Assembly: GCA_947396885.1 (NCBI GenBank)
Contig: OX377205.1
Location: 56,950,969-57,014,968, forward strand
DNA length: 64,000 bases
Direction: 5' to 3'
Origin: Heligmosomoides polygyrus polygyrus
Lineage: Eukaryota > Nematoda > Chromadorea > Rhabditida > Heligmosomidae
Each line of letters begins with the position of its first letter. Position 1 is the first letter of the stretch. The notes under the pieces are model-generated. The model did no database searches. It saw nothing but the letters and a program-made list of their open reading frames with translations, and was not told the DNA's origin. This document shows positions 23,342 to 33,613 of the stretch, piece by piece. A program made the translations under genes and the position numbers.

Positions 23342-24165
23342 GTTGGCTAGACCCGAATAGTTTGCCTTGATAAAGTTCGAAAGTGGTAAATCCCGCTGCG
23401 TAACAAGGGCATGTGAACTTCAAAGGCGACCACGTTGTGGTCCGCTGTTGCAAAAGGAGGGAGCACAGAAATGTTGCTTACAATAGGAGATGAAGTTAGG
23501 ATTATGTCAAGAATTGCACCACCTCGAGTAGGTCTGTTTACTTGTTGGGTCAGGCTACAACATTCAAAGAATTCTGTGAACTTTGCAAAATTCTGCCTCC
23601 TAGGCCTTGCACCATGATCCCAGTCAATATCATGATTGAAGTCTCCCAATACTAATACGTGATTGTTCGAAAGACACGGTTCCACTAATGAGTCGATGAG
23701 AGCATTGTCATCGTTTGTGCTTGAGTTCGGTGGGCGGTACACTAGAACCATTTTAAATGCCACCGAATACGAAGCGTCGAAGGCGTCAAGGCACAGAATA
23801 TCAGAACGCAGGCCGGTAGGGCTATTAACAGCAGTTAAACTAATCGCATTTTTACCAAGGCAACATAAACCCCTACCCTTGCGATCCATGCGGTCAATTC
23901 TAAAGAGTTTGTACGAGAAACTAGAAAGTATTTCAGAATACAATATTTTGCTTGAGAGCCATGTTCCTGTTATAAACAATAAGTCAGGTTCATAGCTAGG
24001 CAGAAAGAGATGGAGGTGATCTATCTTATTCACTAGGCTGCGAGAGTTGAAAAGGAGGCACTTCATGGACGTGGGAGGTACATCGTGTCCAGTCAGGCGT
24101 TTCCCTGTGCCCTTCGCTTGGGGAGGTCCTCGGCTCGCCTTAACTCTATACGATATACCACCCAA
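23342..24165 (-). pseudogene. CR1-like LINE ORF2, EEP endonuclease part
   Basis: The minus frame 24165-23347 encodes an endonuclease/exonuclease/phosphatase fold: LLFNSRSLVNKIDHL near the N-terminus, LVYRPPNSS, VLGDFNHDIDW (metal-binding Asp/Asn) and ATADHNVVAFEVH (catalytic His). The block usually read as ETWL is GTWL here (LLFITGTWLSS), so the metal-binding Glu appears lost. A stop lies just before the FB2 junction. In LINEs this enzyme nicks target DNA to prime reverse transcription. Confidence 0.85.
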
Positions 24166-24800
24166 ATGTGATCGTTAGCCTGCCTGTTCCTATCCCTACA
24201 CTCCTGCCTTAACCGATATTCTTGCTGCCGTTCCTCAGAGTTCATGCTACGTCGGAATCTCACCTTGTTGAAGGTGGCAGAGTCTCTCGAAGCCTTCAAG
24301 AATTTTTTAAAGCATTAGCCCAATGAGACTTCGACGGCAATACTACCTTCACTTTGCGGATATGACCGCGTTGATGCCGACCCATACGATAGACCTCTAA
24401 GGGATGGCATTCAAGGTCTAAGACATCAAAGACCTCACTTACCTTGTCCTCGAGATCTCGCTGTTTCTCGGACGGGGGGAGGTTCGCGGCAGCCTCAGGA
24501 AGCCACTCAATAACGATGCTTCGCTCCTTATTCTCCATCTCTATTCGCTCTGACATCTCCTGTGGACGTTTGGAGATTAGGGCGACATCGTCTGCTCGAT
24601 GATAGGGTCTTTATTTCGCATCAGAACCGCGTTTATAAGTTCGCTTACTGAGAGCTTGGGAAAGTCTTCAGGAGCGGAGCAACTCACGCTGCTGTTAACT
24701 TGCTCTTGGCTTGTGACGACTTTTGCTGAAGCCTCAGTAGCCTTCTTGCCGGAACTTAGTTCTCTGAGACATGTTGACCTATTGACACCAGAGATGAACC
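24093..24800 (-). pseudogene. CR1-like LINE ORF1 (RNA-binding protein)
   Basis: The frames 24556-24296 and 24299-24093 overlap and are collinear. Landmarks: VIEWLPEAA, VYRMGRHQRG, VKVVLPSKSHWANAL, then VRFRRSMNSEERQQEYRLR and VWVVYR-like WVVYRIELRRAEDLP. These resemble ORF1 of nematode CR1 LINEs, a nucleic-acid-binding chaperone with an RRM-like fold. An N-terminal piece (FPKLSVSELINAVLMRNKDP) lies in another frame near 24640. Several frameshifts make it inactive. Confidence 0.72.
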
Positions 24801-24860
24801 GATTGATTGCACCGACAACCCAACTTCGTACAGCAAGACGGTGGGCAGGCTACACTTAGT

Positions 24861-25029
24861 GAAATAACAAAACTAAGCAAGTATTAGCAAACTTAATAAA
24901 CTAGATGCCTTTGAAAAAACACGAAAAAGCATAGATACAGAAAGAACACACTTAGCTCGAAAAACGATGACAAACGCTGCCGCTCACGGTCGTGAAATGT
25001 CGAGGAATCTGATCTGATCACGAATCCAG
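24861..25029. other. No recognisable feature
   Basis: AT-rich, no supported feature. Confidence 0.4.
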
Positions 25030-25270
25030 CATTCAATTTCGACCTACCGTATGTAAAACTAAAAAATTGTTATCAATCCATTTCAAAGAGCTCGAAAAAG
25101 GTATACGATAGTTGTTGCCAAGCGTTTGTTCAAAATGTAGTAGAAATGAGAATATAGAGCGTTACTGACGACAAATCACAAATTGCAAAAACATGAGCAC
25201 CAACGGGTAGCGAACCCCGACCGCCTTCCGCAAAGCAAGAATACTATCACTGAGCCGCGAAGTTCCATGG
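25030..25270 (-). repeat. tRNA-like dispersed repeat (SINE-like), minus copy
   Basis: On the minus strand a tRNA-like head (GGCTCAGTGATAG, then GGGGTTCGCTACCC) is followed by a body shared with 37648-37880: GATTT(A/G)TCGTCAG, ACATTTTGAACAAA and CGAGCTCTTTGAAA in the same order. The head does not fold as a good tRNA, so I call a tRNA-derived repeat rather than a tRNA gene. Confidence 0.55.
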
Positions 25271-26839
25271 CAAGCTGAAGACATTCCCTGGTAAGTACGA
25301 ATTAAAAGCAGGACGACACTTCTGCTGAAGCCGGTTTCCCACGTTGTTAAATATATCCATATTATATTTTCCTTTTTTGAGCGTGTAGGCGGAAAAGGAA
25401 TAGGACCTTCTTCATCAATAAACGATTAGGGCACTTTTGATTCGAATTCGATAAGGAGTCCGTAGCTGTTCTCCTTCCAGTTACAACGCTGTGGGTGGTA
25501 AGCCTCAGGCAATCGATATTTCTGCTTTAGAAATGGTTAGTTGAAGCAGATCAAGAAAATCGTTACCTATCTACCGCAGATCTCTGCTTAAATGGGATTT
25601 CCTCCATCAGTGAAGCAATTTGGGCAGGTGTGTGACAGGCAGTTCCTCAAAACAAATGTAACCTATCATGTGAGCTATAGACGCTTCTCTAGTGGGAAGG
25701 AAAGAGAGGCTCATGCCCATCCCAACGGTTCAAACATTTAAGAGTGGAACCTGCTGCCATCTTGACCGTGTCTTTAGCAAAATAGAGGTTTTCTGTCACC
25801 TCCATGCTCGTATTGTAGCCACCGCTCATTCCTAGCATTCGCTTCCTATTTTCCATGTACTTTCCTCAGATTTCTACCGAATACGAAAGCCTATCCCGCA
25901 AGAATTGCATGCTCCAAAGCAGAGAGGCCAACTTCGGCCTATGTTATACTTCGGCGACGGATATGATCTTACGATCGGAGGAGTTTTGGTGTTTTTTTGC
26001 TGTATGATACACAGGGCTTGAAATTTTGCACAATTTCGTTCAGTGGTGTTTGTTTCTTTCTGCTGACAGAATTTACTTCCGTGACAAGTTCATCCTTCGC
26101 ATGAGATCGTCGAAATCAGATAACGCAGTTGCCGCAGATAAATTGCCATAACACGTAGACTAGAAGATCTCTTCAGAAAACATAGTTTTATCACTGTGTG
26201 ACAAGCACGGCTTGAACGTTTATAGTTTACTTTCTGATGTTGTACCTTCAGAGGGAGACAATTATTCCCGTGGCAGATCCATCGCCCATCTTTCGGTGGT
26301 CGTCGATAGTGATCAGCACCCAAATTTTTATACAATACAACTTTTAAGTATTTACAATTTAATGTTGCTCCTTCAGGCAGAAAAAATATGCTGTGTCAAT
26401 GACATCCCAAGAAAACGTTCAGAAATAGAGCCAGGATGATTGGATCACTGCTTCCCGAAACATGCTGCTCAACATGCTTGCATGCTGCTCAACATGATCA
26501 CGCCAAGCATGGCCATATAAGTCTCCAGTTTACATCAGCTCACTGACGAGCAAAAGGTTCCTGTAGGCTACGCTCACCCGTTGTTGGCAGCTTGGCTCGC
26601 AAGAGAGGCCCATGAACTTCCCCCAAAGATTCTCAACTTGAATATATGGTCTTGTAGAGCATCGGGCAAGGATCACAGGACTATGTTTCGTTTTTGCTAC
26701 GAGCCATTGAGTGGTCCGAAAATGGCAAAAAATGGCATCACTTCAGGGCGGGCTGGCAAGGCAAAAAGTAACACCTGGAATGACCTTGTCATGCTCTGAA
26801 CTCACAAAAAGTTTTGGAGCTCAAATAAAAGTTTGATCA
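25271..26839. other. No gene seen; weak similarity to the AGGGTCAAGC family
   Basis: No credible coding frame. 26165-26260 (AACATAGTTTTATCACTGTG and following) weakly matches 12245-12290 in the same orientation, i.e. the family arm in reverse, so an old decayed copy may lie at about 26040-26400. Confidence 0.4.
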
Positions 26840-28700
26840 TTACCTGTCACCTGTCACCTGCCGTCCCGTTGATCATCGACTTGCTCGAGCGGGCGCCAGC
26901 AGCGTCTCCATTCGTACCAGTCGCGTGCCAGAGTGGTCCAATGGATCCTCCTCGCTCGAGGGACACTAAGAGCGTTCAGGGCTTTCACGAAGAAGTTCGA
27001 CAAACGCGTTGGTGGGAGTCCTGGTGTTCGGTTGACATTACGAGGAATCCACTCGGTGATGGCTCTCGTCCAGCGGGTGTCTGCGAATCGCATTACGTGA
27101 CCTGCCCTCCTAATTTTCGACGACTTGGCCTATGCGACAGCGTCTCTGATCTTCGAACATCGCCAAGGCTAGGAACTCCGGCGGCCTTCTCTCACTTGCG
27201 TGAGTCGTGTCACTCCGAGCTCCGAGCATCGTCCTCTCGATTCCACGCTGCGCTCTTGAAAGCTCCCAAGCCGCTCGTTTCCTCCTGCTCAGCTCTGGTG
27301 CTATGTCGTTGGCCATGTTTATTTCGCGACCCAGATACACATAGCTCGAGCATTCGGAGATGTTCATTCCGTTGAGCGAGAATGGGGCAGCAGAAACTCG
27401 TCCATTCGCCATAAACATGCAGTCCAACGCTCCCATATACACGATCGATGTCGGCCAGCATTCGCTCCGCCTGACTGATGCTCGATGTCAACAGCACGAT
27501 GTCGTCAGCGACGTCGTTGTAGAATGGAGAGATCTTGGTCGTGAATCCACTGTACAGCTCTCGAAAGACTCTGATATACCGAGTAGGAACGCCCTGAGTG
27601 AGCAGGGCTTCGAGAACCGCTTCAGTCTCGACGGAGTCTACTGCCTTCTTCAGGTCGATGAACATAAGTCACAGCGGAGCTTGTACTCTCGCGGCACTTC
27701 GATGAGCTTCGTAATGCTGTGTATGTGGTCGATCGTCCTGAATCTTCTCCCGAATTCTGCTTGTTCGCATGGCTGTCCTTCGTCCAGTGCTCTGCTGATC
27801 CTATTCAGGATGACTCAAGTGAACAGCTTGTAGACTACGGACAGCGGGCAGATCGGGCAGTAGTTGCCAATGTCGTGCACGTCTCCCTTCTTGTCCAGCA
27901 AGACGGTCCTTCTGGTCTTCCACTGAGATGGAACCTTGCACTCCGACAGGTATCGTGTAAAGAGCCACGCCAAGGTGTTGATGAGCGCAGGCGGGAGGTT
28001 CTTCAGGTGTTCGGGTCTGATCCTGTCGAGACCGTATGCTGTACGCCTCTTCACCGACAAGATGGCGTGTCGGATTTCGGAAGGGAGAACAGAGGGAACG
28101 ACGTATCCATCCTGAGGAAGATGTCATGGAGGCAGGTGGACGTGGCTATCAAGGAGATCGGAGTAGAAGTCGTGGATGACCTTCTCCATGGTCCTTTTGG
28201 AAGAGGTGACGGTTCCGTCAGGAGGTCGTAAAGCTGTCATCTTGTCCTTGAAGTTGGCAAAGATGCGGCGGGCATTGCGGATGCTCAGCCCTGCCTCTGC
28301 TGCTTCAGCCAACACTTTCGCCCTTCTCTCCTTGAGATCTTCCTTTATCGCCGCTCTGCATAGCTTCGTAACCTTGGACGTCAGCTGGTAGTTGCCTGAC
28401 GCTCGTGCTCCTCCACGCTGGCGTATCAGCTCGAGAAATTCCGGAGACAGACGTCTCTTGGTGGTCTTCAAGCTCTCGGCTCCCTTAGCACTGTTGCGGA
28501 GATGGTGCACGAAGTGGTTGTATTCCTCGTCGATGTTGTCCACAACAGTTTCTTCCTAAAGGCCGGCAAAATAGGCGTAAAGGTCCCAATTGATGGTCGT
28601 TCTGGGACTCCTCTTCTTATAAGTATAGACCGTCATCCTAGTCCTTCTCAAATTGCGCAGCTTGTTTAGGCCCTGAGAATTTAACAGCCTCTCCGTACTC
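26840..28700 (-). pseudogene. RTE-type LINE, 5'-truncated, RT with a deletion (copy 1)
   Basis: Minus-strand fragments read in order: NWDLYAYFAGL near 28590, VDNIDEEYNHFVHHL, TTKRRLSPEFLELI, FYSDLLDSHVHLPP (28150), RIRPEHLKNLPPALINTL, DIGNYCPICPLSVVYKLF, FIDLKKAVDSVETEAVLEAL (motif A, 27640) and ADDIVLLTSSISQAERML (motif C, 27480), ending [12 protein letters not shown] at 26854. Motif B is missing: SPFYNDV joins directly to ADDIVLL. The 3' end shows a short CAGGTGA repeat at about 26845-26866, typical of RTE tails. There is no endonuclease domain, consistent with 5' truncation during target-primed reverse transcription. The sequence resembles an RTE family abundant in hookworms. Confidence 0.85.
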
Positions 28701-29107
28701 GTCCTTCCTATCGCTGCAGAAATGGGGGCTTTTTCGGGGTCAGGGGAATGAGGTCCTTTAATGCTGCTGTGTTTGACTGCAACACAACACGTGCAGCTAG
28801 TCAGGCTCTGTCGTGCGGGCGAAGGACTCCGGGCAGCCAGCCAGACTGCCCGAAGGGAGACTTAAGGCGGCCTCGAATCGCCTTACATATACTCTCAGTC
28901 TACCGAGTGCAAGCTTTTGGCCGGGCCAACACAGTTACAATCCGCACATTCACGGACACATCCACGCACCCTGTGCACGAACATACCGCTCCCACGCACA
29001 GGGAACGCGTCGACCCGACACAGCAGGAGCAGGAAGTCCATCCCCTGCATCCCACCTGCGTCTCTGGGCAGTACACGATCGCATTTGGTTCGCATTCTCG
29101 TTCCCCT
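28701..29107. other. GC-rich region, no recognisable gene
   Basis: Several frames are open on both strands (28748-29149 +, 28813-29118 +, 28895-29179 -), but they overlap and show no domain, as expected of GC-rich DNA. Without the hAT insertion it would be contiguous with 31432 onward. Confidence 0.4.
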
Positions 29108-29180
29108 ATCCACACTAGACATTGGATCCGACACCGATTTTCCGGATAATCGGATGATTCGGATAGGCCATTTTTTCAAA

Positions 29181-29306
29181 CCCCGGATCTTCGGATGATT
29201 CAGATGAGGGCAATTTCGAAAACCCCGGATCTTCGGATGATTCAGATGAGGGCAATTTTAGAAATCCCGGATCTTCGGATGATTCAGATAACGCCATTTT
29301 CGGCCG
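29181..29306 (+). repeat. 42-bp tandem repeats, left cluster
   Basis: Three units start CCCCGGATCTTCGGATGATT (third starts TCCC) at exact 42-bp spacing. They are followed by GCCGAGCCGGATTTCGGAT, also present after the right cluster. Confidence 0.9.
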
Positions 29307-31219
29307 AGCCGGATTTCGGATATCCGATTCGGATACAACCGGATAAGTGATATAATAAAAGCACGCAACCTCTTAAACACGGAACGCATCAGTAACTCCG
29401 CGTTTATTTCCTTGACCAATTGAAGTCACGAGCGCGCAAAGCAGCTTGGAGCGCCTCACCTTGAATTAGGCGTTTATATGCCCTGGTAGCAAGGCACATG
29501 AATGCCCAGTTACATTATATCTGGCCTAGCTTATTTCACCAATGGAGTGGAACACACCAGCGCTACGTAAAAGATGTCGTATTTGGCTGCCTTACGAGGG
29601 GAGCCCTCCACAGAGCTATTTTGCGCTTCCAGAACAGACAAAAACAGCTTTAAGACCCCAAAGAGCCAATACCAACGCGGCTCGTAGCGCAGTGGATAGC
29701 GACGTTGCTCCATGAGAGGGAGGTAGAGGGTTCGACTTTTCTGCGCTGCTGCATCTTTGCATTACAACTTATTGTTTGATTTGAGCGATTCTGACATCTG
29801 CATCATTTTAGATGTTTGCTGTGCAGTGTTTCCAGATGTATGCCATGCCGTGAGAGCAACTTTGTTGCCACTTGCTTATTACTGACCGGTTTTTTAACCA
29901 AAACTCAATTGGAAAGCTGTTCAACATAACGATGTATGAACGTTTAAAATCAGTGATACACAGACACAAAGTGCATGAAACATAAGCACTGGTCACAATA
30001 CGAGCAGCGCATAAAGGCTACTGGCTCCTCACAGTTTGCTTCCATATATGGACAAATGAGATCGGCTCCATAGGCGAAATCCAACTGAAGACGTTCCCTT
30101 TCCTCTGAAACAAGAGTTCCAGCCGAAAACGTTATCATGTGCCCACTGCTTGCCAGCCTTTAGACGTCTATCAGTTCATTTTGCTGATCCCAACCTTCTG
30201 GTTTTCCACCACTTCCAGCCGTTCGTCTTCGTTAACTTCAAGTTGACGTGCTTCGAAGTCCTTGGGTATGCTAGCCATCCGTTCGATCAGGTTGGTGTCA
30301 TTCCCATGAAGGCTGCTTATCTAAAGGTGGACCACACTTCAGCGTGAGCAAGTGGATCACCACTCGAGCATCGGCGACTTCGTTGGTGTTAGGTTTTAGA
30401 GAACCTCCAGCAGACCTCTGATTTCCAGATGACAGGCAAAGATGAGTGTATTGATGCCGTTTAGGTCAAATTCCGGGATCCACAGATCTTCTCGTTTTAA
30501 TCACATGTGACGTCACATCATGGTCTCCCTTGAAACTCCGAGCAGGCTGGTTTTACCCGAGGTCATTGGCTGATGTATGGAAACAGACTGAGAGGAGCCT
30601 GCAGCACTTATACCCTGCCCATTGTGTCCAGTGCTGCTTTATGCACGTTGTACCTTTGTATCACTCGTATTGAATATTTATACATCATCATGTTGAGTAC
30701 CACAGCATGCAGCTGGAAAGTGCGCAGAAAACATCGGAAAATGGTACAGACGTCAGAATCCCTCAAATCTCAACCAATCATTTAAGAAGCAGGAATGCAG
30801 CAGCGCATTAGGATCGAACCCCCGACCTTCCTCCCATGAAGCATCGTCACTACCCATTGCGCTCCGAGCTGCTTGCCGGCAGAGGCATCGCGGTCGTACA
30901 AAAACCCAAATTCGTGATGAGCCGTTCAATTGTGACTTCAAGAATCCCCACTCCTTGGGTTTAACGACTTGGCAAAAATGAAACACATTTTATGCTAATT
31001 GAGGGGTGGCGATTATTCCTATTTAATAGGATGACTCCCTCTCCCCGTTCAGATATACACTATCAGACCCTTTCCTTGTGAAAGAATTCTCGCCAAATGA
31101 TTGCAAATCTACCCGAAAAAGTCAGGTTATCAATGGCGCAGAGTTTGCCAGCAAGGCGCGCTAACCTCCTATTATCCGATTTTTATCCGATTTTATCCGA
31201 ATCATTGCGTTTTTCAAAA

Positions 31220-31345
31220 CCCCGGATCTTCGGATGATTCAGATGAGGGCAATTTTGAAAACCCCGGATCTTCGGATGATTCAGATGAGGACAATTTTAG
31301 AAACCCCGGATCTTCGGATGATTCAGATGAGGGCAATTTTCGACC
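31220..31345 (+). repeat. 42-bp tandem repeats, right cluster
   Basis: Three units of the same 42-bp sequence in the same orientation as the left cluster, although the element's tips are inverted. They could bind a transposase or simply be a satellite. Confidence 0.9.
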
Positions 31346-31431
31346 GAGCCGGATTTCGGATAATCCGAAACCGGATAAATCCGGCCGGATATCCGAAAAT
31401 GCATGATTCGGATCCCATGTCTAATCCACAC

Positions 31432-33613
31432 CCACGTGGCCCTGCGACGAGCGGCCCGAGATCCCTCTTAACAAGAGAGCCTGAAGGCTCTCTATCGAGG
31501 GTGATCCGTGGAAAGTTTGTTTATAGTAATTTGACAATTTCCCACGCTTGCTGGACGAAGCTGCAGTATGCATTAAAGAGATTCATTCGCACCGATGTTG
31601 GCAGTGACTGGACGGCCGACTGAATGGCAGTTACCTTTGTCCTCTTTGAATTTGAAATATTCGATTTTTGTCGCGACCGCTATCGCTCCTCGGTCCGTGG
31701 CTGGCCCGGGCGCGCTGTTTCTCACGGCAGCTTGCCGATGAGGCGCCATCGATCGGCCTGGGAGCATGGGAAAACAGGTGACTCACCATCGATCGGCGCG
31801 CGCCGCCTCCTCTCGACGGGCGCGTGCCGCATTCGACGCCTGTGCTCCCGCGATGAGGTCTGCCGACCTCGTCCGTCGTCCACCATCCCGGATGGCCGTC
31901 GTAAGGCCTCGACGCTGCTCCCCATTACGCATGCAAGACGGAACGGCACCAGGAGAGAGGTCGCGAGGTCGGTCTGGTGAACACTGCGCTCACCCTCGCG
32001 GCCTCGGAAACTAATCCAGCCTACCGACCCCGGAGGACCCTCTACTGCTACCTCCATTCTCTACTATTCGGTCTGTATTCTATTCGTATTCGTGATAAAC
32101 TGCTACAACTACTCGGTGTGCTGTGAGGACGGAGGAGGAGGGTGAGTCACTGTCAATACGTCCCGTTGCCTGTCTTCTTGGCCAGTCTTCTCGGCATGTC
32201 ATCTTGTCGTCGGGGTTTGTGCCTCGCCCTCAAGGGGTCCCGGGTTCCTCTCTTGTCCGCAAGGAGGAGACAGCTGGAGGGGTGAGCCAGAGGACGGTGA
32301 GGAACGTGAGTCCTCGCTGGAGTCATCACCAATACGTGTCAATACGATCAATACGCTGGGCCAGGGCTAGAAACCTAAGGCCTCGCCCCCACGGGTTCGG
32401 GTGTCCCCTTGGCGATCCTCGGGTGTTCCGTGGGGCGAGAGGGGACTTCGTGTGCAGGGCTCGCCTCTGCCTGCGGGGTCGCCGATCGCCACATGGTGCA
32501 TCGGGCGTTGGCAAGCGGACCCGTTGGTCAGCCGGGTGCAGGCTGACTGTAAAAACGGCAACACCACGCCCCTGTGCGAGGTGAGCCTTGCCCTTGTTCC
32601 ACCTAGGGAGAAGGTAACCGCGTGGTTGGGGTCTTTTCGCGGGTTGGGGCAAAACGCGCTAGGTTTGGGCGCACCCATTGGCCCCGACGAGGAAGTCCGG
32701 CTGGACTGTGGCAACCAGCCAACCGAGCCGTCGGGTGTCCCTCTGGGTTGCGCAACGCCTAGGAAGCAAACGAGGTCTCACTGGATCGCCAGACGGCGGC
32801 TAAAGTCAGCACCGCAAGGTGCCAGGGCAGTGAGGTCTAGACCGCCAAATTCTGTAAGTGCCGGAACGGTAATCCTCCGGCCGCACCTAGGGAGCGCGCT
32901 CATATCCTATACAATGCGGACTGGCCATCCACTGAGGTAGTGTGGATCGGTGTTAAGGTTGGTTCTGTCCTGCTTAGGCTTCCCTCTTGGCCAGTACAGT
33001 ACGTCTTCAGCGCTGGCACGTGTTTAGCCCCGTACTTGTGCACGAGTGCCCGCGTTCAATTTCAGCCACTCAATACGACACTACGGTTGTCCTTTCCTAG
33101 CCCTGTTGCCAATCGATATTCCATCACGCGTACTACGGACACGCTCCCAGCGCCGTCCCTCCACCGGCCTTCACTGGCTTCCTCTAGCTGTCTCCTCCCT
33201 CCTGGGTTTCGGGTTTCTCTTCTTCACTCCCCCTTCCCCCTCCCCCTCCACCCACCCATCCAAAGTGCAAGGTGACTCATCCTTCTCCTCACCAGCACCG
33301 ACTGGTACTGCCCGGTACAGTCTATCCGTCTACGTCTCTGCCCACTCTTCCTCTCGCTTCGCGCTCATTCGCTTCGCAGTGTTGCCCCTTAGCGGGTCGG
33401 GTTCCACGTTACACTCATCTCTTCCTTCCTTCATTCTTCCTTTGTCCTCCGGTGGTCGATTAGGCGTTCACTACGTTTCCCTTCTTCCATCTCCTCCTCG
33501 TGCATATCGTTTTCCGCTCGTCACCGTAACGCGTCGCCGGGTGCCTCCCATACGGAGGCCCCGTTTGGAATATTCTAGATCGTGTTACAGAGTAGTGCGT
33601 ACTGAGGGACACC
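31432..33613 (+). other. GC-rich leader/LTR region of the BEL element
   Basis: It precedes the BEL gag. GC-rich with many overlapping frames (for example 32401-32940 on plus, 32326-32714 on minus), none with a domain that I recognise. A 7-bp hairpin GAGAGCC-TGAA-GGCTCTC lies at 31479-31496. 33180-33470 is strongly pyrimidine-rich, as in the gypsy LTR. LTR limits and primer-binding site were not identified. Five CAATACG heptamers lie here. Confidence 0.4.

Larger units (their letters stand above)
17560..24860 (-). mobile_element. CR1-like LINE, split by a foldback element
   Basis: Reading on the minus strand, ORF1, an EEP endonuclease, an RT and a C-terminal region follow in the order of a CR1/Jockey-type LINE. 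The run is interrupted at 19648-23341 by the 3.7-kb element FB2. Several frameshifts and stops affect all parts. Both ends are approximate, because no poly-A tail or target duplication was found. Confidence 0.8.
29116..31423. mobile_element. Non-autonomous hAT element with 8-bp target duplication
   Basis: Ends read TAGACATTGGATCCGA (29116) and the complement of TAGACATGGGATCCGA (31423). Perfect copies of ATCCACAC flank it (29108-29115 and 31424-31431), the duplication length typical of hAT transposition. Inside are three 42-bp tandem units near each end (29181, 29223, 29265; 31220, 31262, 31304) in the same orientation. There are also inverted arms (about 29640-30010 against 30580-30870), each with a tRNA-like segment. 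No transposase frame is visible. Confidence 0.85.

Noticed and set aside
29690..29740. tRNA gene
   Set aside because: A-box and B-box words are present, but no acceptable acceptor and anticodon stems form, and it lies in an inverted repeat arm. The same applies to 30800-30870, 25205-25265 and 37648-37720.
32401..32940. 179-codon protein-coding gene
   Set aside because: GC-rich region with several overlapping open frames on both strands, no domain, and located in the BEL leader. More likely composition than coding.
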